Shown here: positions 20,770-29,195 of the stretch, piece after piece
Layout: each line of letters begins with the position of its first letter
Position numbering within the stretch: the first letter of the stretch is position 1
Assembly (NCBI RefSeq): GCF_900249755.1
Contig: NZ_LT976853.1
Span: 1,503,253-1,567,252 of the forward strand
Source: Cupriavidus taiwanensis
Lineage (GTDB): Bacteria > Pseudomonadota > Gammaproteobacteria > Burkholderiales > Burkholderiaceae
DNA: 64,000 nucleotides
Direction of reading: 5' to 3'
The notes under the pieces: model-generated
Databases searched by the model: none
What the model was told of the DNA's origin: nothing
The model's input: only the letters and a program-made list of their open reading frames with translations
Position numbers and translations under genes: made by a program

Positions 20770-20783
20770 AGGGAGAAACAGCG

Positions 20784-21989
20784 ATGCACATCACCCGCCG
20801 AAACGGCGTCTACTACTTCCGTAAAAAAATCCCTGTTGACCTCGTTGCCGCCTACGGCAAGCGGGAGATCATCTACAGCCTCCGTACTAAAGAACGAGCT
20901 ACTGCGGCACGCCTCGCATTGCGCGCTGCTGTACACCTTGATGATGAGTTTTGCCTGAAGCGGGGCATACCAACCTTCGAGCATCCGGCAGTACCCTTGC
21001 CGCAGCCCGCCGCATCAGCGAGCGCGGAAAGCTCCACATTCGGATCGGCCCCCACGAACCGCAGTGGCGCGAAACTATCTACCCTCATTCCGGTCTGGCG
21101 ACGAGACAGGCAACCCACGGCAAAAACCGTGGACGCTGTGACTCGCGCTGTGCGAGAGGCCAACGACCCTGACATCCACGCCATTACTCGGCAGAGCATT
21201 GTCGCCTTGCGTGACGGCTGGATAGAGGCCGGCAACAGCATTGCCACCACGAACAAGAAGCTGGGCTTCATTCGGCTACTGCTGGGCATTGCCAAGGGGC
21301 GGGGCATGATCGAGAGCAATCCTGCCGAGGGTGCAGAGCTACCGCCGCCGAAGCGTGCCGTTGAACTGCGTAAGCCTTACACGACGGGGCAGGCGCAAAC
21401 CGTGCTGGATGCTACGGCGGGAATGCGCGAAAGCGACCCCGCGATGTACTGGCTGCCCAGGTTAGCGAAGTGGACAGGGGCGAGACTAAATGAACTCCAC
21501 CAGCTTCGCCGATGCGACCTGATAGAGCGCGACGGCGTGCAGGGCATCCGAATCACGGACGAAGGCGAGCACGCACCCGGCATTCCTATGACCCTGAAGA
21601 ACGCAGGCAGTCGCCGATGGGTACCGCTGCATCAGGAGCTATCGCACTTCTGGTCATGGGCGCAGGCGCTACCAGAAGGGCCGCTGCTGCCAGTGAAGGC
21701 CGATAAGTATGGCAACGTATCGGCAGCTTTCAGCAAGCGATACGGGAAGCTGTTGCGCAACGTCTGCAAGATCAAGGATAAAGATGTTGCGTTCCACTCA
21801 TGGCGGCATTTGTTTGCGGACAAGTGCCGTGCTGCGGCAGTCGCCGCCGATGTGCGCATGGCCTTGATGGGGCATAGCGAGGGCGGGACCGCTGGTGCGT
21901 ATGGGGCCGGCGATGGGTTGGCGGCACGCTTGCTGTCCGACGCAGTTAATAGGCTATCGAGTGTAGACCCGATGGGGGAGAAAAGCTGA
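20784..21989 (+). CDS. Tyrosine site-specific recombinase (left integrase)
   Basis: A 401-residue phage/island-type integrase. The N-terminus MHITRRNGVYYFRKKIP resembles the small beta-rich domain that precedes many island integrases. The catalytic domain shows the box I arginine in WTGARLNELHQL, HSWRHLFADK (HxxR) and LMGHSEGG followed by the probable nucleophile tyrosine in GAYGAG. GGGAG upstream supports the start at 20784. It begins 110 bp after the tRNA and is transcribed away from it, the classic arrangement for an integrase that uses this tRNA as its site. Confidence 0.9.
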   Translation: MHITRRNGVYYFRKKIPVDLVAAYGKREIIYSLRTKERATAARLALRAAVHLDDEFCLKRGIPTFEHPAVPLPQPAASASAESSTFGSAPTNRSGAKLSTLIPVWRRDRQPTAKTVDAVTRAVREANDPDIHAITRQSIVALRDGWIEAGNSIATTNKKLGFIRLLLGIAKGRGMIESNPAEGAELPPPKRAVELRKPYTTGQAQTVLDATAGMRESDPAMYWLPRLAKWTGARLNELHQLRRCDLIERDGVQGIRITDEGEHAPGIPMTLKNAGSRRWVPLHQELSHFWSWAQALPEGPLLPVKADKYGNVSAAFSKRYGKLLRNVCKIKDKDVAFHSWRHLFADKCRAAAVAADVRMALMGHSEGGTAGAYGAGDGLAARLLSDAVNRLSSVDPMGEKS

Positions 21990-22065
21990 TGTGCTGACTG
22001 CAGCGGGCAGGGTGTTCAACCTTAAGCCGAACGAGTATGGCGTCGTTACGGTGGCAAATCCCCGC

Positions 22066-24285
22066 CTATGCGGGCGCCTGCGCCTCTGGAGGTTCCTCCC
22101 CCATCATGGTGGCATAGTGATCGGTGTATTGAGTCCGCTCAAATACCGTCTTGAACTTCGCCAAGTAATAGGCCCCATCATAACCACCGTGATCAAACAG
22201 GTTGATCGGATCGGCGTGAGACTTGCGATCCAAATACCTCGCTAGGGGCGTGAATGTATAGTCTTCCGCTTCTAGGGACTTAAGCGCATCTTTGAACTTT
22301 TCTTCCTGCTGCGTGAATGCAAAGAAATACTCGAAAATACAACGCATCGCATTGGGCACAGACACTTCGTTGCCATGCCCGTCTCTGACGTCTTTGAGCA
22401 CCTGCCAGAATGCGCTGTATTCGTTTTTGATAGCCCCCTTGTCCATCGGAAGGACTGCGGTAGTACCATTCTTGAGTACGCGGAAAAACTGACAGTTTTT
22501 GGCAGTACCGAGGAGCTTTAATAATTCGTGATAGAAAAATAGGCTGTGTGTAAGGATGAATACTTGCTTCAGCGATTTACTACCTACTGTCCCACCGATG
22601 ATCTCGTTGACGACAATCGAAGCTATGTCGTAGACATAGTTGTGTGAGAGGCTGGAGATGGGGTCGTCAACAACAACGATTTTCCTGTCGTGAACAACTG
22701 GATTCTCCACGTCTAACGCCCCATTGACGTGGGCCAAGAAGTAAAAAAATGAGATTAATGTCTTCTCTCCTTCGCTTAGCGACCGGTATTCGTCCACCCC
22801 TTCGCCAGGGCGTTCTAGACAATAGAGGTTGCCGGCCCCTTCTTTCTTCTTGATCTGGAATGCCAATACGCCCAAGCTCCGCAATCGCTTGTTGATTGCC
22901 TCTACAGCATGGTCCGTGTTCACATTTTTTTTTCTCAACTCAGCCAGGCGATCCTGAAGGGCAACCATGCGGAGCCTGTGCTCCTCCGACTGGCGGTCAA
23001 TCTCCCCAACATCGGTATTAATGGCCGCCTGGATAGACGAGTAGGTGTCAATCGCCGGCGCGTAGTCGTGTCGCATGCGTTTCCAGAAGTCGGTATGGAC
23101 CTTCTTTCTTTCAGTGGCGCGATTTCTAATGCGATCATTGTATGTTTGGATGCGAGCATTGACATCGGTAAGCGCCTGAGAAAGCAACTTCACGGCGTCG
23201 CTTGACAACTTGATAGCTACGACCTCGCCCGGACGTTCCTGCTTGGTTCGCATCGTGGCAAGATTGGTGAGTAGCTGCAGTTTGAGTTCTGCCCACCGCT
23301 GCTGAAACATCTGGTGCTCCAGTGCGAATGACTCCTCACGTAAGATGGTTTCTACGGCAGTCTGGACCGCTTCAATCGCAGCGGAATAATCCCGTACCAA
23401 ATCACCGATGCTCTCCACCTGCTTTCGGTATACGCCATCGATCAACACGGAGAGTTCATCCGTAAAGTTGTGGGGTAGCCCCTGCTGGCAGAACGGACAC
23501 ACGTCTTTGGAGAGGTACTTGCGGCCCTGACCGATCCAGTCGATGTTCCCCAATTCGTGGATCAATGCTGACAGAGAACTTTCGGATGATCCAACAACCG
23601 CAGTGCCCCACAGCAAGTCGCCTTCTACGCTCGCAAGTTGGGAGAAATCTATCGATCGTTTTTCTTTCGCCTCCGGTTGATTGCCTTCTAAGTCCTTCAA
23701 GCGCGCCGACATGTCTTCGATAGTGGCCGGCACTTCGCCTTCAGTCAGTTTCACCCCAGCCAACTGGTCGAACAGTTTTTGCTTTGAGTTCCCATAGCCT
23801 GTTGTGCAAGCCTTGAGAGGGCCATCACTATAATTTTGGTAGATGCCCCAGGTTGCGTTGCTGGCGGTTTGTAGCGCCCTTTTACCATCATCCGTACGGC
23901 GCGCCCTTTGCTCTTTCAGAGTTTCACGAAGGCGAGCAAGTTCGTCGTATTCTTTTTGTTTTTCCTCTTCCTCCTGTAGGGCACTGGCATCTTTTTCGCC
24001 AATGGTAAAGATTCCGGGAAACTCCGCCTTGCCACGGAAGTTCCGATCCACAAACTCGTCGTTGTATACCAAATAGCAGTAGGGCCCTTGACCTGTTACC
24101 TCTAGTGCGCAGTCAGCGTATGGTTCTCGGTTGTTTCCATTGCGATGAATAACTTCCCCAATGGTGGATTTTCCGGCACCATTAATCCCATAGAACAATG
24201 CCACGCGCTTGTTATCAATCGTGATCGTATGCGGTTCATCCTTCGGAAAGCTCTTGACGCCCTGAATAGAGATGGTTTTGATCAT
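22066..24285 (-). CDS. RloC/PrrC-like AAA_13 ATPase, putative anticodon nuclease
   Basis: A 739-residue protein with an ABC/SMC-like ATPase split by coiled coils: Walker A GINGAGKST at 33-41, signature SLSEGEKT at 502-509, Walker B KIVVVDDPISS at 535-545 and a switch His in FILTHS (580). The central part is helical and carries CPFC at 263-266, in the place of the zinc-hook CxxC of RloC. The C-terminal domain shows NAMRCIFE (Arg648, Glu652) and RKSHADP (His690). This matches the Arg-x3-Glu...His triad known for the tRNA anticodon nucleases PrrC and RloC. Such proteins cleave tRNA upon phage infection or DNA damage. AAGGA supports the start at 24285. Nuclease function is inferred; a different AAA_13 defence role is possible. 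Confidence 0.72.
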   Translation of the reverse strand: MIKTISIQGVKSFPKDEPHTITIDNKRVALFYGINGAGKSTIGEVIHRNGNNREPYADCALEVTGQGPYCYLVYNDEFVDRNFRGKAEFPGIFTIGEKDASALQEEEEKQKEYDELARLRETLKEQRARRTDDGKRALQTASNATWGIYQNYSDGPLKACTTGYGNSKQKLFDQLAGVKLTEGEVPATIEDMSARLKDLEGNQPEAKEKRSIDFSQLASVEGDLLWGTAVVGSSESSLSALIHELGNIDWIGQGRKYLSKDVCPFCQQGLPHNFTDELSVLIDGVYRKQVESIGDLVRDYSAAIEAVQTAVETILREESFALEHQMFQQRWAELKLQLLTNLATMRTKQERPGEVVAIKLSSDAVKLLSQALTDVNARIQTYNDRIRNRATERKKVHTDFWKRMRHDYAPAIDTYSSIQAAINTDVGEIDRQSEEHRLRMVALQDRLAELRKKNVNTDHAVEAINKRLRSLGVLAFQIKKKEGAGNLYCLERPGEGVDEYRSLSEGEKTLISFFYFLAHVNGALDVENPVVHDRKIVVVDDPISSLSHNYVYDIASIVVNEIIGGTVGSKSLKQVFILTHSLFFYHELLKLLGTAKNCQFFRVLKNGTTAVLPMDKGAIKNEYSAFWQVLKDVRDGHGNEVSVPNAMRCIFEYFFAFTQQEEKFKDALKSLEAEDYTFTPLARYLDRKSHADPINLFDHGGYDGAYYLAKFKTVFERTQYTDHYATMMGEEPPEAQAPA

Positions 24286-24717
24286 ACAATCCTTACCTTG
24301 ACCCAAGTTGTAGTGGTCGGCCCGCCTCCGTGCACCTTGGGCAAGAAAGCCCCTGGGTCTACGAGGACCGTTGAAATCTCTTCATTTATAAGCAGACAAG
24401 TACAGCTATTTATAAACCGATTTTCCGATCTGCGCCAGTATCAAAAGCGCCTTTAGTGCATGCGAGCAATACCCTGTGGAGGCGCCAACCAAAATTTGCA
24501 TTGCCTATTTGCGGGCAGTCACGCCGTGCACGCGAGGTCGATTCCCCCCGTATGCACCCTCCCGAACGTGCCCGCAAATCGACGCGAGCACGCGCATGAA
24601 ACGCGTAGCACCCCCCCGCGCCCCACATGAAACGCGTAGCGCGCCTAGCCGTAGTGGCTGGCCCGGCGATACGCCCACCAACACGCCAGAGCGGCTGGAG
24701 CGGGTAGTGGTCTGTTC

Positions 24718-24832
24718 TGGCTCAATACGGTGTACCGCAACGAGCTAGACAGACGCGGCTTGCGGCATGGATTAATAGGGTTGACCGTATTTGAGCTAGT
24801 TCGTACTATTGAGCCAGCAACCCATTGAGCCA
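24718..24832. repeat. Inverted repeats upstream of the resolvase (res-like site)
   Basis: TGGCTCAATA (24718-24727) is the exact inverse of TATTGAGCCA (24807-24816), and ATTGAGCCA recurs at 24824-24832. GGCTCAATACGGT (24719-24731) is also nearly inverse to ACCGTATTTGAGC (24784-24796). GAGCTAG occurs twice between them. Several spaced half-sites just before a serine recombinase gene resemble a res site that doubles as the operator. Confidence 0.55.
24781..24809 (+). promoter_or_regulatory. Promoter of the resolvase gene
   Basis: TTGACC (24781-24786), 17-bp spacer, TACTAT (24804-24809). It overlaps the inverted-repeat array, so autoregulation by the resolvase is plausible. Confidence 0.6.
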
Positions 24833-24842
24833 AGGAGCCAGC

Positions 24843-25472
24843 ATGAGCCACAGCAACTCACGTCGCCTGTACTACGGGCGCGTCTCCACCATCGACGGCC
24901 AGAGCAGCGCAAGCCAGTACGCCGACGCAGCAGCGCATGGTGTAGCCTCAGACGACGTGTTCATAGACGAGGGGGTGTCGGGCTATCACATAGCGCCGGC
25001 TGACAGGCCGCAGTGGCAGCACGTTGAGCGGGACTTGCGCAAGGGCGGGGTACTGGTGGTGCGCTGGCTGGACCGTATCTCGCGTCGGTATGACGAGTTG
25101 CACGCCACGATGCGCCGCCTCATGGACAAGGGGGTGCGGGTGGAATGTACGCTGAACGGGATGGTGTTCGACGGCGGCGCCACGGACGCAATTGCCAAGG
25201 CCACGCGGGACGCGGTGCTGGCATTCATGGCTGCCCAGGGCGAGGCGGATTACCTGAACCGGCGAGAGATGCAGCGCCGGGGGATCGAGGAGGCCAAGCG
25301 TACCAGCCCGGACAAGTACAAGGGCAGGGCACGGGCCGCCGACGCCGCCACGGTTGCCTCATGGCGTGCCGAGCACGGCGCGAGCATCGCCGCCACGGCG
25401 GAGCACTTCGGGATAGGCGCGGCCACGGTCAAACGGTACTGTGCGGAAGCGCAGGGATCGCGCCCGGACTGA
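24843..25472 (+). CDS. Serine resolvase/invertase family recombinase
   Basis: A 209-residue small serine recombinase. The N-terminal catalytic domain begins LYYGRVSTIDGQ with the nucleophile Ser in GRVST, followed by GVSGYH and VVRWLDRISRRYDEL, where the conserved RxxR arginines lie. The C-terminal part (from about residue 165) has a helix-turn-helix (ASIAATAEHFGIGAATVKRY). AAGGAG at 24832-24837 supports the start. It may resolve multimers or act at the inverted repeats upstream. Confidence 0.88.
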   Translation: MSHSNSRRLYYGRVSTIDGQSSASQYADAAAHGVASDDVFIDEGVSGYHIAPADRPQWQHVERDLRKGGVLVVRWLDRISRRYDELHATMRRLMDKGVRVECTLNGMVFDGGATDAIAKATRDAVLAFMAAQGEADYLNRREMQRRGIEEAKRTSPDKYKGRARAADAATVASWRAEHGASIAATAEHFGIGAATVKRYCAEAQGSRPD

Positions 25473-26033
25473 CGGCGCATGTAATCGGGAGCGGGTGCGC
25501 GCACGGCTGCGCCCCTCCCGTACAGATTGTTGTAAACCCGCGACTCCACGTCCTGTTACAAAAAAGTGCGGCAGTGAACACAATGGTGGATGCGCACGGG
25601 CGGCCCACCTGAGATTGTCCCTCACTTCACCTACCCGGAAACCCGCGTGGTTGAGCCATTTCCTTCATTTTCCCTGAATACATACAACGTCGGTCCGACA
25701 GGAAATCTCGGTGTCACCTGCCTTGCAGTGTGCCCGCCGTGGGTACATCGATTGCCCTTGATGGGGGTGATGAGGGGCGCCTAGGATGCGGACCTCGCGT
25801 AGACAAACGCGAACGGGCTTGGCCGCTCGGGATCAATAGGCGCACTGCCGCCATGCGCGGCATTATCATTTGTGCGTTGCCTCCGCACGCCCTTTCAATG
25901 GCGGGCCGGGGCGGGGACACCTTCGGGTGTGCCGGTTTCCTATTGACCGGTCGGCCAACCCCGCCTTCGGTCCGCCGCCCGTATCTTGGCCGATGCACGG
26001 CGGACCTCCACTCATTCAATAGGAGGCCGCACC
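25473..26033. other. 561-bp stretch without a convincing gene
   Basis: Both strands were read. Open frames here are short or lie antisense to the next gene, without ribosome-binding sites or recognisable domains. A hairpin ACACC-TTCG-GGTGT sits near 25920. A TTGACC at 25943-25948 lacks a good -10 partner. The start of the following gene is marked by AGGAGG at 26021-26026. Confidence 0.5.
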
Positions 26034-26498
26034 ATGCGCCGCGCAGTTCCCCATACCGCCCAGCAAATCCCCGCCAACGCTTACAGCCAGGACGAGCACG
26101 ACGCTGCCTATGGCCTCGGCCAGTTCGGCGCCGAGCACTGGCTCGCAGCACGCAAGGCCATGCCTGCCGGTGCCGTCCTGGCGGATTGGCGCAATCAGTG
26201 CGCGAGGGATTTCCTCAGCAGTATGAGTCCGGAGGGGCAGGGGTTGCTTCCGTCAATGCTGGCCGGATTCGATGCCGAGGCAGAGGAGCGTTACCCGTTG
26301 GGAGAGTTCGGCGCGGCGCAGCGTACTGCTGCCGCTGGGGACATGGTGCTGTGCATTGACGCGGAGGACGCCGACGAATGGCTCACGCTTGGGAAGGCGT
26401 ACCGTGTCCATGCGGTAGTTGGCAGCGCGCTGGTCATTACGGACGACAGCGGCGACACGGCAGGGCGGCACCACGCATCGCACTTCGTGATTGCGTGA
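26034..26498 (+). CDS. Hypothetical protein with C-terminal phage-type beta domain
   Basis: A 154-residue protein I cannot assign to a named family. Residues 1-85 are helical and mixed-charge. Residues about 100-154 read as a small beta-barrel-like unit (GDMVLCIDAED...LTLGKAYRVHAVVGSALVITDD), a pattern I have seen in uncharacterised phage and island proteins. AGGAGG at 26021-26026 with 7-nt spacing supports the start. It lies between resolvase and helicase on the same strand and may belong to a replication or maintenance module. Confidence 0.65.
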   Translation: MRRAVPHTAQQIPANAYSQDEHDAAYGLGQFGAEHWLAARKAMPAGAVLADWRNQCARDFLSSMSPEGQGLLPSMLAGFDAEAEERYPLGEFGAAQRTAAAGDMVLCIDAEDADEWLTLGKAYRVHAVVGSALVITDDSGDTAGRHHASHFVIA

Positions 26499-26586
26499 GG
26501 GGGCGGGTCGAGATGAGGCATTGTGCGGGCGGGGCGGCGACCCCATGTACCCCAGCACTGGCGGAGTATCTGCCGATGGAGCAGAA

Positions 26587-27288
26587 ATGAACGAGAAGAA
26601 GGGCACGAAGGACGCGCACGCAGCCCCGCGCCGCGGACGGCCAGCGGGCAGCCTTGGACTGCCGCCGCATCTGCGGCATTACCAGAAGTTCGGGCAGCAC
26701 ATAGGGGCTGCACGCCTCACGAGGGTTCTTTGGGAGGCTGTCCATAACGACGCCGCCGTGATGCGGTACATCGCAGCCAAGTGCAAGGACGCCGAGCGAT
26801 TCGCGGCTTGGGAGCGCGGTCAGCGACGATACACGGTCGAGTGTCGATGCGCCAAGGTATTCGCCCACCCGGTGTGGGGAGAGCAGCAATGCGGCAGCCA
26901 AACCCGCCTCGTGCGGGACGGAAGCTGCGCGGCCTGCGCTGAGAGGCGAAGCCCTGCCAAATGGACGGCGGATGGCCAGCTGGACAGGTTGGCGATGATG
27001 CAGGACAGGGCGGCGGCGGGCCTGCCACAACATCGTAGCCGGGACTACTGGCTCGGCCAAAAGGATGCCGAACGGGCGGAGCGTGCCGGCGAGTTCCGCG
27101 AGGTGCAGCACGGCAAGTACACAGCCCGGATTTACCCGACGGGGCGGCTTGAAGTGCGGGATGACTGTGGCTGGCGCACGGACGACCTTGCCAAGTTGGC
27201 CCGCGAGCAGGGGGATGCGTTCTTCCGCTTTGCCCAGGGCGAGCCTGACCTAGTAGCCGTCATGGCGGATGCCGGGTGGTCTGTATGA
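26587..27288 (+). CDS. Hypothetical protein with AT-hook-like and Cys-rich segments
   Basis: A 233-residue protein of unknown function. Near the N-terminus is PRRGRPAGS, which resembles an AT-hook core (RGRP). Residues about 85-120 hold a Cys cluster (ECRCAKVF, then EQQCGSQT and SCAACAERR) that could bind zinc. Both hint at nucleic-acid binding. GGAG at 26578-26581 supports the start at 26587; the frame is open upstream to 26491 but has no better start. It lies upstream of the helicase-like gene on the same strand. Confidence 0.65.
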   Translation: MNEKKGTKDAHAAPRRGRPAGSLGLPPHLRHYQKFGQHIGAARLTRVLWEAVHNDAAVMRYIAAKCKDAERFAAWERGQRRYTVECRCAKVFAHPVWGEQQCGSQTRLVRDGSCAACAERRSPAKWTADGQLDRLAMMQDRAAAGLPQHRSRDYWLGQKDAERAERAGEFREVQHGKYTARIYPTGRLEVRDDCGWRTDDLAKLAREQGDAFFRFAQGEPDLVAVMADAGWSV

Positions 27289-27355
27289 ATAGGCGAACGC
27301 GCCAGTTCACGGGCGCGCCCCTACCATACGGCAGATAAAATACCGCTCGTTAGAG

Positions 27356-27397
27356 TTTTGCAGTTGTCCTTATAGTCCTTATAGGAGACTTGCAAAA
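27356..27397. promoter_or_regulatory. Operator-like palindrome with direct repeats before the helicase gene
   Basis: TTTTGCA (27356-27362) and TGCAAAA (27391-27397) form an inverted repeat around two adjacent copies of TCCTTATAG (27367-27375, 27376-27384). TTGCAG (27358-27363) and TATAGG (27380-27385) are spaced 16 bp and could be the promoter itself. The 27289-27420 gap holds no gene. Confidence 0.5.
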
Positions 27398-27420
27398 GTA
27401 TTGGAAAAAGCACTTTTATT

Positions 27421-29133
27421 ATGAGCCACATGAAGCCCATGTTCTTCGTGGATGCGGCGGTTGGTTCCGGTAAAACGCGGGCCATGATCGCCAGCATTGT
27501 TCAGGACGACAGCCAACGAAACTACCTTATCGCGTCCCGAACCATCCAGCTTCTCAAGCAGACGGCTGGTGACTTGCGAGCCGCGCTTGCTCAGGCGGGC
27601 AGCACTCGCAGTGTCGTGGAAGTCCACACGGGAAACACGTCCTCCGGCGAGGGAGGCGTTCGTGCAGCTGCACTGTCCGCCGTCAATACCCGCACCGGGC
27701 GGCAGGGCGTAATCGTGCTAGTCACCACGGCGACGTGCCTGGAGCTGGTGCCCAACATCAAATCCAAGTGCAATTGGGCATTGGTGATGGACGAGGCATT
27801 CGAGCCGGTGGAGTTTAGCAAGTACACACCCGGCGACAATCCTGAGCGGCGGCGCGTCGAGGCGGACTATCTGGCCTCCGTGTTCGACATTGACGAGAGC
27901 ACCGGAACACTTACGGTGCGGGCCGGCATGCTAGAGCAAGTCGAACGGATTGCAGCAGGCAGTGCCGGCGACTACTTGCTCGGATTGAAAGCCGTTGCGG
28001 CGCTGGTGCGCCGGCCCTCCAGTCGCGTTTCTGTGGTGGCACCGAGTGACATTCAAGCCCTGAAAGACAACGCTAGTTCGCTGTCGAGGGAAATCGGCTT
28101 GGCAGCCGTTACGCCGCCTGACGAGTTCCGCGACTTTGACGAGGTGATCTTCCTTGCGGCGTTGTTCGAGGACACCATGCTCGCCATCCTGTGGACGCGA
28201 GTGTACTGCGTGGACTTCCAGCGGCACGAGGGGATCGTCTCTAAGCTGAACCCCGACCGGAACACTCACGTCACGCAGGCCCGCAACCTGTACTTTGGCT
28301 ACCTCCTTCACCCGGAGGATCGGGCAACGCGGACGAACTTGGAGAAGCATTTCGAAACCGGCGAGGACAGTGCGGCGCCGGGCTATCGGGTTATCGACTG
28401 GTGTGTCCGCGCAGTCGAGAAGTTCTTCGAGGACATTCAAGTTGGTCGCGGCACCAGAGACGAGCCTTGGTTGCTTCAGATGAACGGCAGGTACACCGAC
28501 AAGCATTCGCCCGAGGGCGCACCTTGGCGATTGATTCCGGCTGTTGCGCACGGTCTGAACTCCTTTCAAGACTCGCACGACATTGCGGCACTGGCCGTGA
28601 CGAACTTGAGCACGCCACAGTTGCGATGGCTGCGCGACCTGATCCCCGGACTCGGAAGCGATGACGCAATGCGGGCGCAGCGAATGCCTACCATCTACCA
28701 AGCCGTAGGTCGCTGTTCACTGCGTGACATGACCTCGGACGAGGCGAACTTCGTGGTCGTGTTGGGCAAGGACGATGCCGAGTACCTGCATCGGACATTC
28801 GCGGGGTCAACCTTGCTGGGCCAGATCAACGGCGCGGATGGCAAGCCGCTGCGAAGGCTGACGGTGCCGCCACGACAGTCCAAACCAGCTTGGGTGTCGG
28901 CCCGTGTTCAGGAGTTCTTCGCGGGGTTGCCGGCGAGCACAGTGAGTGTGCAGAAGCGGGAGCTTAACGCGCACCTTAAGGCCTGCGAAGCGGAAGATAG
29001 GGCGAGCGTGACGCCGCAACTTGCCAGTCCGCTGACGAGTTCGGACATTTCGCGGGGCATTGCCGCCGCTCTGTCGTTGGGGGTTGGGTGGCATCAGCCA
29101 GGAGGAAGGGCCTACCGCTATGAACGCTGCTGA
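27421..29133 (+). CDS. DEAD/DEAH-type SF2 helicase-like protein
   Basis: A 570-residue P-loop protein. Walker A is AAVGSGKTRA near residue 15, the Walker B-like motif is LVMDEAFEP near residue 123 (DEAF instead of DEAD/DEAH), and a motif VI-like QAVGRCSLRD lies near residue 430. The order fits superfamily 2 helicases, but the accessory parts are not familiar to me. It is the largest plus-strand island gene and may serve replication or defence. A conventional ribosome-binding site is weak (GGAAAAAG more than 10 bp upstream). Confidence 0.72.
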   Translation: MSHMKPMFFVDAAVGSGKTRAMIASIVQDDSQRNYLIASRTIQLLKQTAGDLRAALAQAGSTRSVVEVHTGNTSSGEGGVRAAALSAVNTRTGRQGVIVLVTTATCLELVPNIKSKCNWALVMDEAFEPVEFSKYTPGDNPERRRVEADYLASVFDIDESTGTLTVRAGMLEQVERIAAGSAGDYLLGLKAVAALVRRPSSRVSVVAPSDIQALKDNASSLSREIGLAAVTPPDEFRDFDEVIFLAALFEDTMLAILWTRVYCVDFQRHEGIVSKLNPDRNTHVTQARNLYFGYLLHPEDRATRTNLEKHFETGEDSAAPGYRVIDWCVRAVEKFFEDIQVGRGTRDEPWLLQMNGRYTDKHSPEGAPWRLIPAVAHGLNSFQDSHDIAALAVTNLSTPQLRWLRDLIPGLGSDDAMRAQRMPTIYQAVGRCSLRDMTSDEANFVVVLGKDDAEYLHRTFAGSTLLGQINGADGKPLRRLTVPPRQSKPAWVSARVQEFFAGLPASTVSVQKRELNAHLKACEAEDRASVTPQLASPLTSSDISRGIAAALSLGVGWHQPGGRAYRYERC

Positions 29134-29195
29134 TTGCCGCGCTGACAAACACGAAGGCCGGCAAGTCTCCGGGCCGGTAACCGGGCCGGCTCCGC

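Larger units (their letters stand above)
24286..24842. other. 557-bp repeat-rich non-coding region
   Basis: No gene is recognisable between the divergent ATPase and resolvase. Two copies of ATTTATAA (24384, 24408) mark an AT-rich promoter zone for the ATPase. An 11-bp inverted repeat ATTTGCGGGCA / TGCCCGCAAAT lies at 24507-24517 and 24569-24579. A 15-bp direct repeat CATGAAACGCGTAGC lies at 24595-24609 and 24626-24640. Further inverted repeats next to the resolvase are listed separately. The density of repeats suggests recombination sites, an origin or a structured RNA. Confidence 0.6.

Noticed and set aside
24525..24560. T-arm-like sequence GGTCGATTCCCCCCG, a possible third tRNA relic in the island
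   Set aside because: It lacks one T of the T-loop consensus, has no matching acceptor or anticodon arms, and does not match tRNA-Ser beyond a few bases.
22066..25472. PrrC-type system silenced by a type I restriction-modification complex
   Set aside because: No hsdM, hsdS or hsdR genes are present around the ATPase; the CPFC motif and stand-alone position fit RloC better.
25714..26151. Minus-strand open frame of 145 codons in the gap before the orphan protein
   Set aside because: Arg/Gly-rich, no ribosome-binding site, and largely antisense to the gene at 26034.
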